Shown in pieces: positions 9,851 to 20,966 of a stretch of DNA of 64,000 nucleotides. Source of the stretch: Dromiciops gliroides (lineage: Eukaryota; Chordata; Mammalia; Microbiotheria; Microbiotheriidae); contig NC_057866.1 of NCBI RefSeq assembly GCF_019393635.1, positions 165,996,403-166,060,402 of the forward strand, in the 5' to 3' direction. Under the pieces are notes generated by a model. The model did not search any database. It was given only the letters and a program-made list of their open reading frames with translations, and had not been told where the DNA came from. The translations under genes were made by a program, and so were the position numbers. Numbering within the stretch: position 1 is the first letter of the stretch; the number at the start of each line of letters is the position of its first letter.

Positions 9851-11300
9851 CTTTTGCCATGCTGGGGACGTTTTGGGGGGAGAAGGGTGAAAGTGACTGT
9901 GCACTGCGCGCTATAGCTGGCATCGCTGCGGTCCGCCTGTCCTCTCCAAAAGAGTTGCATCAAGGGTAAGAATTGGCTCCTCCTTACCAGGAAGGGGCTG
10001 GCATGCAGCGGCGGCTGGAACCCCAGGAGGTGGCTGTTACTGGGTTACAGCCCAGGGGAGATGGGGCCGTGTTGTTTTGAAGGAGGTGAATGTCTTCTTT
10101 TCTCCCCACCCGCCTCCTTGGTCCGTGGTGGTGGGAGGGAGGTAGGTATCCTGAGCAAAGAGGAAGAAAAGGTTTAGGGTGGTCACCTTCCCATTGCAAT
10201 CCCACAGGTTCCCCTCGGCCGGCCTGGACCATCTTTTCAAATCTTACTTTTCAAATAAATAAACAAAGGAGGTGTCTCTGAGGTTTGAAGCCACCTCCTG
10301 GGTGTAGTAGGGACATGCAAGTTGAGTTGACAGACTGCTGTTGCCAAACTTCATAAAGGCCCTTGTAAAACTGGATGCAGGTCCACCCAATCCTCTTCTT
10401 GGCAGGGGTGGCCCCAATTCCCTTTTCTGCATAGGATGTGGAGACATGGAAACTGCTGCTGAGTTGGCTGGAAGGCTTGTGGTTTGCCGATGTGGGTAAT
10501 GGTGGAAGCAGTAGGATTTTTTTTTCCTTTGACCCCTGGAATCATGTCAACACGCATGATGAATAAAACCCAGCCTTCTCCCTCGCTCCTAGTCTGTTTC
10601 TTCCAGAGTCTCTCTGATATGCCATGAGAATAGGAAAAAGTTCCCAGGGGAGGTAAGCATCCTTAAGCAGAGGAGGAGAAGGGGCCACGGATTAGGGGAG
10701 TATGCCTCATATAATTGTACTGTTTTCCAGTAGATTGGATAGGCTCTTTGGCCTCACTCTTGAAAGGGCCAAGGTATCCAGATCATCTCATTAGGAAGTC
10801 AGCTGCTCTCTGTTAATAGCCACAGGAACTCTGATGAAATTATGTAGGTCATTGCAAATAATTCCTGCTTAATCGCCTTTATCCTTTTGATTAAAGAGAG
10901 AAAAGATTTTCTCCTATAATGCTCCATGCCTGCTTTGCCAGGGTAACCTGTGTGTCCTCATTCATTGGACACTGGTATTCTGAACGTCATTGCTAGTTCC
11001 TGAAAAAAGTGCATACCTAGAATAATGCCCAGTCCTTGAAATGGGCAACATCCTCATTCTATGCATCTTAAGCTTGCATGTGTATGCAGAGAGTAGTCAG
11101 CAAATATTATCATAATTGTTATTATTATTATTATTTTCACCTAGCATACTTTTTCAATTAAAGGTCATTACTTGAAGATCTTTTTCGTGGCAGTTAATCA
11201 TTATGGGTAGAAGAGGTTATTGGATTCGTCATTGTTAATTGCCATTGCACCCTCCTTTGCTTAGGGACAGATCTTAAGGGAATGAAAAGCTAGGCTAGGC
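9830..11300. other. Repeat-poor sequence downstream of the donor (probable intron 1)
   Basis: No SINE, LINE or LTR is recognised for about 1.4 kb apart from an ATT run near 11120, the cleanest stretch near the promoter. 10830-10960 has several ATTA/TAAT and GCAAAT-like motifs and may be regulatory. Nothing coding is supported. Confidence 0.4.
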
Positions 11301-11306
11301 TTCACT

Positions 11307-11567
11307 AAAAATATGGTGAGTGGACTCCTAAAAGCTCCAAACACAGCCATAAGACAACCCTTGGAGCAGCAGAACCCACAAAAAGATGGGCTGAGATTAT
11401 TTTCTAGCCAAAGACAGCTTAGAAGCTCTACAAGAGGGGGCCCCTGTGCTGGGCTCAGAGTAGAGTTCAACACAGATCCAGCCCCAGGCAGGCTGTGCCA
11501 GAGAAACTTACCGCCAGCCTCAAAATCAGCTGTAGTGCCTGCTTCTTCTGGAAAAATATGGTGAGTG
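11307..11567. other. 229-bp segment between perfect 16-bp direct repeats
   Basis: AAAAATATGGTGAGTG occurs at 11307-11322 and again at 11552-11567. The repeat begins with an A-run, as L1-endonuclease target duplications do, but the enclosed 229 bp has no A tail and matches no family seen elsewhere here. Each repeat also contains a consensus donor (ATG/GTGAGT). Either an untailed insertion or a local duplication. Confidence 0.6.
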
Positions 11568-11574
11568 AGAGATG

Positions 11575-11790
11575 GAGAATGAACCTAGGATCATAGATTG
11601 TGAGCTGGGAGAATTCTTATAGGTAATTTAGTGTAAACCTTTAATTTACAGATCAAGAAACTTTTAAAGTGCTTAAATGCCTTTTGGCTGATTTGCCTAA
11701 AGTATCTGGAAGAAGTGAGATTTGAACCCATATCCTCTGTGTCCAAACCCAATATTCTTACCATTGTTCGGCACTACCTTTAGGAAAGGG
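11575..11790 (-). repeat. MIR-like SINE, antisense
   Basis: TTTACAGATCAAGAAACTTT and GAGATTTGAACCCATATCCTC in antisense MIR order, strongly diverged. Confidence 0.5.
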
Positions 11791-11899
11791 GCCACCAGAT
11801 CATGGCCGCCTCAGTTCTTCAAATAGCTAAATACCCTTTTCCCCTTTTCTGTATGACTATTTGGTCATATTAGTGATCAAATATAACCCAAAGTAATTA

Positions 11900-12025
11900 A
11901 AGGATAAGATCAGTTTGCAGATGAGGGAAAGCTGGGGAGCTGGGAATTGCTCAGGGTTACAACTAGGATTTGAATCCATGTCCTCTGCTTCTGAATCCTT
12001 TTCTCTTGCTATTACACTAGACTTG
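11900..12025 (-). repeat. MIR-like SINE, antisense
   Basis: GCAGATGAGGGAAAGCTGGG and AGGATTTGAATCCATGTCC mark the two ends of the body. Confidence 0.5.
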
Positions 12026-12410
12026 AAAGATAGTGTTCTTTGAATTCCTAACTATTGAGTCACATCAGAGTTCTGTTCTTGGGGTCTCAGGTGTTTTGCC
12101 TAGCTCCATATTTCAGAACTACTACCAGCTAAAAGTGTTCTTTTTAGGAGAGAGTTTGCCCTGTCATTGCCTCTGTCACACACTCACTTACTGGCCTACT
12201 ATTTTGCATTATTGGCAAAAGGGATGAATTCTCAGAGACTTACTCTTCACATCATGTTCTGACTCATTGTACATGGACTTGAATAGTTGAGGAGTTACTA
12301 AAAACCTTCAGATACAGGGGTTCCTTCTTTTGTGGAGTAGTGATGCTCCAACAAAGTTGACCACACAGTGAACACTAGTTCTTATTAACTCCATACAGTT
12401 GTTGTAGAGC

Positions 12411-12590
12411 CGGTAGGTGGCACAGATTCTTAGTTGTGTGACCCTGGGGAAGTCACTTAACCCTGTTTGCCTGAGTTTCCTCATATGTAAAATGAGCTGG
12501 AGAAGGAGATGGCAAACCACCCCAATATCTTTGCCAAGAAGATCCCCTTTTGGGGTCACGAAGAGTTAGGCATGACTGAACAACAGCAAT
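12411..12590 (+). repeat. Long marsupial tRNA-SINE, internally deleted
   Basis: The head jumps from GGTGGCACAG straight to TTAGTTGTGTGACC, losing the B-box region. The second module is intact through GGCATGACTGAACAACAGC. Confidence 0.8.
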
Positions 12591-12739
12591 TTGAAAACTT
12601 TTAGTAACAAAGGGGTTAAGATGGTGGATATTACCAAGGTTTTGCCCAAGATCTTACTACTTTGTGGTTAGAACTTTGCAGCCCTTAGATTTACAGAGCC
12701 ACAGAATTTAAATCTGGAAGGGAATAGAGACTTTATAAG

Positions 12740-12960
12740 TAGCAGGGTATAGTGGAAACAGATCAAGAACTGGAATTGGAAGATGTCCTTTGACACTTAT
12801 TAGCTGTGTGACCTCAGGCAAATCCTTTACCTCTCTTAATCTCAGTCTTCTCATCTGTAAAATGAGGATAATAATACAGGGGTGTTGTGAGGTCTATAGA
12901 CATAAATAGCATTGTGACCTTGAGCACTTCCTTAAATGTAATCTAATCTCTTGTTGTTGT
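12740..12960 (+). repeat. MIR/CORE-SINE
   Basis: GGGTATAGTGGAAACAG head, CTTATTAGCTGTGTGACC, TCATCTGTAAAATGAGGATAATA. Confidence 0.6.
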
Positions 12961-13529
12961 TATTCAAAATTCTCATTTCACGGATGAGTAACTGAGTCCC
13001 TACTTAACTTCTCTAAGTTAAAGAATTTGCCTTTTGGCTACTTGACACTTTGCCCAGGCAAGTGTTAATTCCCCAACCCTAAAGCCATCATGCCCATGAA
13101 TTTCTTCCATGCTTGTTGTTGTTTTGTCTGATACCTTGAAGTCCTGATTCTGTACTCTGTATTCCTCACTCTGAAGGTCTGACAGCTCCTCTCGTAGCTT
13201 TTGGGTCTGAATGGTTATAAAGTCTATTTAGATTCACATTACATATCCCAGCCTGATATTTCCTTAAGTTTGAAACTTTGGGTTCTGTAAAATGAACCCA
13301 TCCTCTGCTTTATCAAGTCTTTAAGTTCAAAAGGTGTAAGTAAGGCTTTATTGTTAATTTGTTTTCCTGGTGGTAATTCAGTAGTTGTGCCTAGGTTTAA
13401 ATTGCTGAAAGACATGCCAGGATTTGTGTCAGAGCAGAGATCCTACTTATTTACATGTCTGGGTCTTAGAAGGTCTCGAGATGTTCTTTTGTTAAGCATT
13501 CATTTATTTGTTCATTCATTCATTTTGTT
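12961..13529. other. Mostly unclassified sequence
   Basis: Possible eroded MIR around 12970-13080, otherwise no recognised repeat or coding exon. Ends in an ATTC-rich run (13500-13529). Confidence 0.3.
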
Positions 13530-13665
13530 ATTTTTTTGTGGGTCAGTGAGGGTTAAGTGACTTGCCTAGGGTCACACAGCTAATAAGTATCAAGTGTCTG
13601 AGGCTGAATTTGAACTCAGGTCCTCCTGAATCCAGGGCCAGTGCTTTATCCACTGTCTCCTAGTT
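13530..13665 (-). repeat. WSINE1-like SINE
   Basis: Distal head truncated after CCACTG. TGTTAAGCATT occurs on both sides (near 13490 and 13671) as the target duplication. Confidence 0.85.
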
Positions 13666-13679
13666 TTCCTGTTAAGCAT

Positions 13680-13910
13680 TTATTTAAAAATTATTCTTCA
13701 TGTTTACATGCCCTTCATTTCTTAGTGTAGTGGGAAGAAAAAGAAGAAAAAAAAGGAAAGAAAATCCCTTCATCAAAATGAACCAATACATCTATGCATA
13801 CTGTACAACAATACATACTATAGCCAAGTTCTGTAGTAATTCAGTATTCCACATCCATTGGCCCCCACCTCTCTTGGTCACTATAATTGTACAGACTTCA
13901 GCCATTTACT
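13680..13910 (-). repeat. L1 3'-end-like fragment, antisense
   Basis: Resembles the segment at 43805-43990 in its A-rich block followed by TTCCACATCCATTGG. Family assignment is tentative. Confidence 0.4.
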
Positions 13911-13985
13911 GATTTCATTATCCATCCATCCATTAATTTATTAAATTAATTATTTATCTATCCATTTATTTGTTTGTTCATTGCC

Positions 13986-14500
13986 CACTTACCCGGTTGT
14001 GATCATTGTTTTCCTGGTTTTGCTTATCAAGATGGATTCTTGATACTTGGCCCAGGGGGAAAGGTAGAAGTTGGGCTTGAAGCTTTGTGTAGTCATCCAG
14101 AAAAAAACCCTCTAGTTTTTTGGACCCAGCCTTTCTTGAAACAGGTTTTAAACATATCCCCTCCATCTTCTTGATATGTCACCAAAGTGGGTAATCTGCC
14201 AAATTCTGAGGCAGAGACTTCTTCACACCTTCTGGCCAGAGCCTGGCATGATAGGTCCTCTTTTCTTTTTAGAGCTGCCATGTTCTAAAGATTACCCAAG
14301 AACTAACTAGAAGCTCCTTTGTGGCCTAAGGAATGGATGCCTCCTTTGACTCTTGTTTTCCTGGTGACTGTGATTCTGGTGTGACCTTCTGGATGCCCTC
14401 TCACTCCCACTTCCCTTGTCCTCTCCCCTTTGGTGTCAAAATTAAGTGCCTTCCCTAAAAGCAGTTAAAACATACTGAATAAACAACCACCACAACAAGC
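13986..14500. other. Unclassified sequence
   Basis: No repeat family recognised and no coding frame supported. Confidence 0.3.
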
Positions 14501-14523
14501 TACCATTTAACTTTGCAAAATAC

Positions 14524-14710
14524 TATGTGTGTGTGTGTGTATGTGTATATATACACACACATACATACACCTAACTTCTACATATATACACACATACAGA
14601 CACATGTATATATACATACATATACATACACCCGTTTAGAGATACATATGTGTATACATACATATGTATGTATATATACACACTTAACACATACACACAT
14701 ATATACTGAG
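14524..14710. repeat. GT/CA/TATACATA compound microsatellite
   Basis: Alternating purine-pyrimidine tract with many ATACAC and TATGTA units. Open frames across it on both strands are only microsatellite readings. Confidence 0.9.
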
Positions 14711-14734
14711 TTGCATAGGTAGGTACAATTATGG

Positions 14735-14815
14735 TACTCATTTTTCAGATGAGGAAACAGGCTGGGAGAGGATAAATGACTTACCAAGGCAGATTTGAAC
14801 TCAGTTTATACTGAT
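14735..14815 (-). repeat. MIR fragment, antisense
   Basis: TTTTTCAGATGAGGAAACAGGC and GCAGATTTGAACTC only. Confidence 0.5.
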
Positions 14816-14984
14816 TTCATGTTCCCTCTCTCCACTGCTTTTAGCATCATTTCCTGGTTTCCTTTTTGTTTTTTTTTTTTTAATCGAAATCTCCAATTTT
14901 CCTCAAAAGCAGCTGCAGTGGAAAACAAGGGTTCTTTAGTCTCTGTAATCAAATCACTTAATTTTTAATTATGTCTATGTGATT

Positions 14985-16150
14985 AAATATGTATTTTAAA
15001 TCATATATATGTAAATATAAGATGAAGCATTAAGTGATTACAGCCAGAGATTTCAGAAGAGACAAGCAGTCAGTGATGCTTTTAAGCAGCAGCTAGAGTG
15101 AATTTGGGATTGGGAGAAAGCAAGAGGAGAGAGGGGCTGGCAGAGGGTGGAGGGGGGGCGGGGCGGAGAACGTGTATCTGGGGTTTCAGTGGTTTAGGGA
15201 GCTCTGGGGTGAGGAGACTCTTGCTGAGTAAATCAGAACCTTCTGCCTTGCCCATGCAAAAGTTCGGTGACTTGCTTAGGGGTTCTGGAGGCTGCATTTG
15301 TCTTTAACTCAGGTTTTTATACATAAACTTTTTCCTCCTGAATTCATGGAGTAGAGGGATAATTTCATTCAAGGGAAATTGTAATGTGCGGCTGGACAGG
15401 ACAGAGCTTTGTAGTCAAAGATGCCAAGTTTTGGGGGATCAGCTTTCACGGGAGATTCTTCCAGTTTCATTTCATGTTTTTCCCAAGAGAAGGCAGTAAT
15501 TGGTAACAGCTGCAGAAACACTCTGCAGTTGTTGGATGAGCTACTAATTAGCTTTTATGGAGCACAGTTAAAAAAATTTTTTTTTGGAGAACTTTATTCT
15601 AGGGCATATCATCAAGGTATTCAAAGAGACCACACAAGGTCTGAGAGAGAAGGGGGGCAGGGGGGGGAGGGAGAGAGAGAGACTCTGTATGTGTTCTAGC
15701 TGTTTCCTTTATTGTTCGAATTTACATTTAATAGGATGTTAAAGGTCAGTGGAATGTTTGCACATAAAAGTGTTGCAGGCCTTGTTTTACATTTCTCTTC
15801 ACACATAATGGGAAATAAATATTTTTAGCTAAAATTCCTATCCTAGGCTAATTTGAACAGAACCATTGCACAGATTGCTGGGGTAAGATTTTATTAGCCT
15901 TCTTGGATATTGGCATTGAGATCAAGCTCCATTATTAACTATCCCAGGGAGAACATCATGTTCTACCTTCCAAGACCTCTGGGTGTTACTTGTATCAGAG
16001 TAAGATGAGCGTTTGAAGGCAGTGATTGCAGTCTGGTTTTCTTTTGAATGTGTCTGAATAGAGAAGAAGCTATTAATACATGTGTGTCCAAGTGTATATA
16101 CTGGTCCTAGTTAACACTAAGAATAACTTATTAGTCATTGTTTTTTCTTA
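14985..16150. promoter_or_regulatory. Candidate conserved non-coding region (enhancer-like)
   Basis: About 1.15 kb with no recognised transposon, 5 kb downstream of the CpG island. 15500-15570 packs a homeodomain-type GTAATTGG, an E-box CAGCTG and a CTAATTAGC within about 70 bp. 15715-15850 adds SOX-like ATTGTTC and TAATTTGAACA. Function is inferred only from motif density and absence of repeats. Confidence 0.3.
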
Positions 16151-16169
16151 AGAGTTGTGCAAAAATAGT

Positions 16170-16393
16170 GTTGTTGGTCTGTTGTTTCAGTCAAGTCCAA
16201 TGCTTCATGACCCTATTCGGGGTTTTCTTGGCAAAGACACTAGAGTGGTTTGCCTTTCCTTCTCCAGCTCATTTTACAGATGAGGAAACTGAGGCAAACA
16301 GGGTTAAGTGACTTCCCCAGGGTCACTCAGGAAGATGAGTCTACCTGACTCCAGACCTGGCACTTTATCCACTACCCCATCCAGCTGTTGCTC
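16170..16393 (-). repeat. Long marsupial tRNA-SINE
   Basis: Antisense modules in order: TTTCAGTCAAGTCC, GGGGTTTTCTTGGCAAAGAC, GAGGAAACTGAGGCAAAC, then the tRNA-like head ending in ACCCCATCCAGCTG. Confidence 0.85.
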
Positions 16394-16409
16394 AAAAATA
16401 GTGATGAGG

Positions 16410-16560
16410 ACATTAATGTGGTGAAGTTGATGGAGTGCTGGTTCTCTAGTCCCAGGACATGGGTTTAAATTTTGGCCCTGCCTTTTAGGACCTGTATGCT
16501 TATCACTTTCTTTACCTATGAAATGAGGGACTTCATAATTGCTAAGCTCCTGATGCTGGG
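16410..16560 (+). repeat. MIR/CORE-SINE fragment
   Basis: TTGATGGAGTGCTGG head and ATGAAATGAGGGACTTC end; diverged. Confidence 0.45.
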
Positions 16561-16599
16561 AGTCAGGAATCCTGGGTTCTCATTCTGGATCCTATGTTG

Positions 16600-17045
16600 A
16601 ACATTTATTTGACAGAACTCTTGGTTTCTCTAGCTGTAATGTAACTCACCTGTGGCTCCAAGAAGCTGTAGCATTTGCAGAGGCCACACCCAGGTAAAAT
16701 CCTCTCAGCCCCCAGGCTAAACACCTCAAACCCATGTGTGAGTTAGGGGATGTCTACCCTAAGCATGTGAAGACTTCCCCTGGTGTAAGGGCAGCTGAAA
16801 ACAATTAAGAGCTTGGTCAAACATCAGAAGCACCAAAGTCATACCCGGAATCCTGGGTCATGGCCAGTCATCTTGACTTTTCTATTGCCACTGGCCTTTG
16901 ATGACTCTGGAAGAGAAAGTGAGGCTGAGGACTTTGTGTGATGCTGCTTCACTTAAATCTCATTCATATACAAGTCAAGATATTACACTGTGTTGTCTGT
17001 CATTGGTCCTTTTTGAAAACGAAGGAGAAACAACAACAATCTGTA
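16600..17045 (+). repeat. Marsupial SINE with CAAC tail (third SINE family) and associated module
   Basis: The 3' module GCCACTGGCCTTTGATGACTC, GAGAAAGTGAGGCTGAGG, CACTTAAATCTCATTC and ACGAAGGAGAAACAACAACAA is the one also seen at 27985-28130 and 51770-51942. The 16600-16835 part lacks the usual tRNA head and may be a different module of the same element. Confidence 0.6.
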
Positions 17046-17089
17046 GTGCAGGGATAATACTTGACTGCATTTATTCATAGCAACCAGGA

Positions 17090-17340
17090 GCATCGGTTAG
17101 AAGTTTCACAGAGTTAACTTGGATGCCATAAGAAGACCTTCCTTCCTAATGGATTAAAGCCTTCCCAAACAAGAACAGGATGCTTTGGCACTTCATAGCC
17201 CCACTGTTACCAGAACCTTTCAGGAAGAGGCTGGATGCCTATCTGTTAAGAATGTTGTATTAGGGATTTTCTCTTTAGGAAAGGTTTGGACTACTTAACA
17301 TCTGAGACCACTTCCCACATCCAGATCCTGAAACTTTGAG
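17090..17340 (+). repeat. CR1/L3-like LINE 3' fragment
   Basis: CAGGAAGAGGCTGGATGCCTATC followed by TTGGACTACTTAAC resembles remembered CR1/L3 3' ends. Tentative. Confidence 0.4.
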
Positions 17341-17401
17341 CTTGAAGACCCTAGAGGTCATCTAGATCATTCTCCTAATTTTTTATAGAAAGGGAAATTG
17401 A

Positions 17402-17562
17402 GGGGCAGCTAGGTGGCACAGTGGATAGAGCACTGGCCCTGGAGTCGGGAGGACCTGAGTCCAAATCCAGCCTCAGACACTTAACACTTACTAGCTGTGT
17501 TACCCTGGACAAGTCACTTAACCTCAATTGCCTCACCAAAAAAAGAAAAAAGAAAAAAAAAA
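17402..17562 (+). repeat. WSINE1-like SINE nested in MIR
   Basis: Complete copy with an AAAGA-type tail. The MIR bases AAAGGRAAATTGA recur on both sides as the target duplication. Confidence 0.88.
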
Positions 17563-17584
17563 GAAAGGAAAATTGAAATTCAGA

Positions 17585-17737
17585 GACAAATTAATTCAGC
17601 AAACCTTTATTAAGCACTTGCTATCTACGAAGTACTGTGCTAGGCACTGGGGATACAAAGAAAGGTAAAAATAGTTCCTGCCCTCAAGGAGCTCACTGTC
17701 TAATGGGAGAGACAGCATGCTAACAAGTCTATATAAA

Positions 17738-17791
<54 letters not shown>

Positions 17792-17920
17792 GATAAACTG
17801 GAGAGAACATGAAGGGCAGGCACAAGGATTAGGGGAGACTGGAACAATTTTCTTGCAGAAGGTGAGATTTTAGCTGAGATTTAAAGGAAGCCAGGGAAAC
17901 CAGAGAGATTAGGTACCTTG
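17585..17920 (-). repeat. L2 LINE 3' end, antisense, with CA microsatellite
   Basis: ATTAAGCACTTGCTATCTACG, ACTGTGCTAGGCACTGGGGA and CTCAAGGAGCTCACTGTC. A pure CA run at 17739-17788 (50 bases) lies inside. Confidence 0.75.
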
Positions 17921-17940
17921 CTTAAGATTCTACGGGTAGG

Positions 17941-18093
17941 GGGGCAGCTAGGTGGCATAGTGGAGAAAGTACCGGCCTTGGATTCAGGAGGACCTGAGTT
18001 CAAATCCGGCCTCAGACACTTGACACTTACTGGCTGTGTGACCCTGGGCAAGTCACTTAACCCTCATTACCCTGCAGCCCCCCCCCCCCAAAA
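17941..18093 (+). repeat. WSINE1-like SINE
   Basis: Complete copy whose tail carries a C-run before AAAAG. AGATYCTAC flanks both sides. Confidence 0.88.
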
Positions 18094-18179
18094 GATCCTA
18101 CAGGCAGAATAAATAGAACTGGAATTCAAACCCTGCACTTCTAATTCCTAATGGAATGCATTTGCCACTTCACCACAGT

Positions 18180-18664
18180 GGGGTAAGCAGGGTCAGAGGA
18201 TCATATTGACGATCATTTTTTTGGTTGTTTATTTTTTTGGGGGGGATGGATTATTATGTAACTACTCATTCTATAATACTTTGGCAAAGAACAACAATTA
18301 ATCAACTTCCAGTGAAAAACATTTATTCCTCTTCCCCCTTCTCCGTGAATAAATCCCATTTCTGCCTTTAAAAATAAGAATCTTTTCCCAGTTTCCCCCT
18401 GCCCCTTTGAAGCTGCCCGTGTAACAAAGGAAAACTTGTGCCAAATTCAGCTAACAAGGTAACTGCATCTGGAAAACTGCACACATTAACTTTAGAGAAG
18501 TCACTCAAGGACATGGCAGATGAACAGAGGCAGGGAAAAGCCAATGAAAGTGACCTGCACTTAACTAAACTGTCATTTGAAACAAATAATACATGTGACA
18601 TCAGGACCATACACATGTAGATTTAGAACTAGAAAGGACATTAGAAGTCAATCAGTCCTTCCCA
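18180..18664. other. Unclassified, apparently unique sequence
   Basis: No repeat recognised. A 60-codon frame at 18438-18620 has no supporting family or splice context and is not called a gene. Confidence 0.3.
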
Positions 18665-18665
18665 G

Positions 18666-18811
18666 CCCCCCCCCCCCCCCCAGCAATGAGGGTTAAGTGA
18701 CTTGCCCAGGGTCACACAGCTAGTAAGTGTCAAGTGTCTGAGGCCAGATTTGAACTCAAGTCCTCCTGAATTCAGGGCCAGTGCTTTATCCACTGTGCCA
18801 TCTAGCTGCCC
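18666..18811 (-). repeat. WSINE1-like SINE with C-run tail
   Basis: Tail is a run of 16 C on the plus strand. AGAAGTYAATCAGTCCT on both sides is the target duplication. Confidence 0.9.
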
Positions 18812-18831
18812 AGAAGTTAATCAGTCCTAAT

Positions 18832-19005
18832 TCGGAAATATGTTTAACATGATTGTAATGTATAACCTATATCAAATTGCTTCCTGGCTTCAGGAATGTG
18901 GAGGGAAGGGAGGGTGGGAGAAAAATTTGGAACTCAAAAACTATCTTTACATGTAAATAAATAAATTTAAAAAATAAATAAAAATGTGCATTCTGATTCA
19001 AAGCA
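18832..19005 (+). repeat. L1 3' terminus
   Basis: TAACCTATATCAAATTGCTTCC, GGGAGAAAAATTTGGAACTC and CTTTACATGTAAATAAAT with an A-rich end. The same terminal segment occurs at 33755-33935. Confidence 0.75.
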
Positions 19006-19019
19006 TAAAAAAAAGTCAA

Positions 19020-19160
19020 GCAGTCCAACCATCTCCTTTTACAGATGAGGAAATTAAAGGCAAGTGAGTTAAAGTGATTTGCTTGAGGTCACTTAGTAGC
19101 AGAAAAGGATTTGAACCCAGGCCTCTTACTCTAAATCTATCACTTTTTCCTGCCATGAGA
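19020..19160 (-). repeat. MIR-like SINE, antisense
   Basis: TTTTACAGATGAGGAAATTAAAG and GATTTGAACCCAGGCCTC. Confidence 0.6.
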
Positions 19161-19179
19161 ACTTTTCTAGAATTTTTTT

Positions 19180-19700
19180 TTTGGAGGTGAAAAGCATTTT
19201 TATTTTAAGTCCTTCAGAATTTTCTTGGATCATTTTATTGATCCAAATAGCTAAGTCAACCACAGTTGATCATTGTACAATACTGCTATTGTGTATAAAG
19301 TTTTCCTGGTTCCGCTCACTTCATTTTGCATCAATTCATGTAAGTTTCCCCAGGTTTTTCAGAAACCATCCTGTTTGTCATTTCTTACAGCACAATAGTA
19401 TTTCACCACAATCATATCCCATAATTTGTTCAGCCATTTCCCAGCTAGCAGGTATCCCCTCAATTTCCAATTCTTGCCACCACAAAAAGAGCTGCTATAA
19501 ACATTTTGTTTGTTTGTTTGTTTGTTTTTTTGCTGGGCAATGGGGGTTAAGTGACTTGCCCAGGGTCACACAGCTAGTAAGTCAAGTGTCTGAGGCCGGA
19601 TTTGAAGTCGGGTACTCCTGAATCCAAGGCCGGTGCTTTATCCACTGCGCCACCTAGCTGCCCCCTGTTTTTGTTTTTTTGTTACACATAGGTCCTTTTC
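19180..19700 (-). repeat. L1 3' region, antisense, with nested SINE
   Basis: GATCATTTTATTGATCCAAATAG, GTTCCGCTCACTTCATTTTGC and CAATTTCCAATTCTTGCCACC. Interrupted by the SINE at 19508-19665, then resumes with CATAGGTCCTTTTCCC. Confidence 0.75.
19508..19665 (-). repeat. WSINE1-like SINE nested in L1
   Basis: Tail is a TTTG-repeat followed by the complete antisense body, ending CACCTAGCTGCCCC. Confidence 0.88.
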
Positions 19701-19860
19701 CCTTTTTTTTTTTTTACATATAAGGTATTTTGTTTTTTCCGTTACATGTAAAGATAGTTCTCAACTTTTGTTTATACAAGCTTTACAATTTCAGATTTTT
19801 CTCCCTCCCTCCCCTCCCCCCGAATTTTTTTTAAAGTGTTTATCCTAGGAATTTTTTTAA
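19701..19860 (-). repeat. Second L1 3' end, antisense
   Basis: Starts with the antisense terminus GTTACATGTAAAGATAGTTC followed by the CCCTCC-rich block, so it is a separate L1 insertion immediately beyond the previous one. Confidence 0.7.
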
Positions 19861-19984
19861 ATGAAAAAGAAATGAGATTGTATACCCATATGTTCTCATT
19901 CATACTTCTGTATTTTTGGAGGAGAGGAGCAACATGCCTCTGAGGTTTTCTCACTGAGATCATAAACACCTTGAACACAAGGGG

Positions 19985-20225
19985 GATCAACAAACATTTA
20001 TGAAGCACCTACTCTGTGTCAGTCACTGGAGAAACAAAGACAGTTCCTAGCCTCAAACTCAAATCTAAGCGGGGATGACAACACATAAAAAGGCTGAAAA
20101 GGGGGAGAGGAGTTTATCTAACATGGGAGTATGATGAAATCCTGTAGCCACAGTGGGAAATGATCTGAAGAGGTGAGAGTTTGAGAGTTGATTTCATCTT
20201 GCAGAATGATGAATTTCTAAACATC
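19985..20225 (-). repeat. L2 LINE fragment, antisense
   Basis: AACATTTATGAAGCACCTACTC, CAGTTCCTAGCCTCAAAC; diverged. Confidence 0.55.
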
Positions 20226-20384
20226 ACAAAGTTCAGGAAAGTTGCCAGGTGGGAAATGATGAGACTTTCCTGGGTGTCCTCTTAAATGGTGGAGTAGCTG
20301 GGAAGAACTTTCCTTGTCTAATTGATCTTTGCATTATCTGTTTGTCATGATCTGTCCATTGTAGGCACCTAGTAATAGTCTGAT

Positions 20385-20575
20385 GAATGGAGTATGGTAT
20401 CATGGGAAGAGCCCTAGCATTAGCCTCACAGGACTTGGGTTTGGATCCCGACTACTGTTTACTATTTGGATGGGCTTGGGCAAGTCACTTAACCTGTCTA
20501 GGTCTCAATGTCCTCATCTGGACAGTGAGGAGATTGGACAAGGAAGCTTCTTTTAGCTCCAGATACTGTCATTGA
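20385..20575 (+). repeat. MIR/CORE-SINE
   Basis: AGTATGGTATCATGGGAAGAG head, GGGCAAGTCACTTAACCTG, GGACAAGGAAGCTTC and the CTTTTAGCTCCAGATACTG end. Confidence 0.65.
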
Positions 20576-20909
20576 ATTGACAGTATTGTGTGTCAGTGTC
20601 TCCTCTTAAACAAATCAACTATTTAAATTTTTATGTATTAAACCTTCATACTTTGGTAGCTTTATGTTTAAACATAGGTACACCCCTTGTTTTCACCTTA
20701 ACAATTTATGTCAATTAAACAGTTAAATACTTGCAGAAAATTTGCAAGTTGGACTTGAATTGCTTTCAGGAATACCAGTTAACTGTTATTTACTTAAGAA
20801 TTGTATGTTTACATTTGTAGTGTTTTTTTCTAATCATTTGGATGGTAACCTTAGTGACTTTCCTCTATCCACCTCTCCTCCCTCTTGAGCTTTTGCCCAT
20901 GTCTTTCTG
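20576..20909. other. AT-rich unclassified sequence
   Basis: No repeat or coding exon recognised. Confidence 0.3.
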
Positions 20910-20966
20910 CCTTCCTTCCTTCCTTCCTTCCTTCCTTCCTTCCTTCCTTCCTTCCTTCCTTCCTTT
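20910..20966. repeat. TTCC microsatellite (expanded tail of the 7SL retrocopy)
   Basis: About 13 TTCC units. On the minus strand it is an AAGG-type purine tract exactly at the 3' end of the 7SL-derived copy, as expected when a retroposon A tail degenerates into a microsatellite. Confidence 0.85.
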
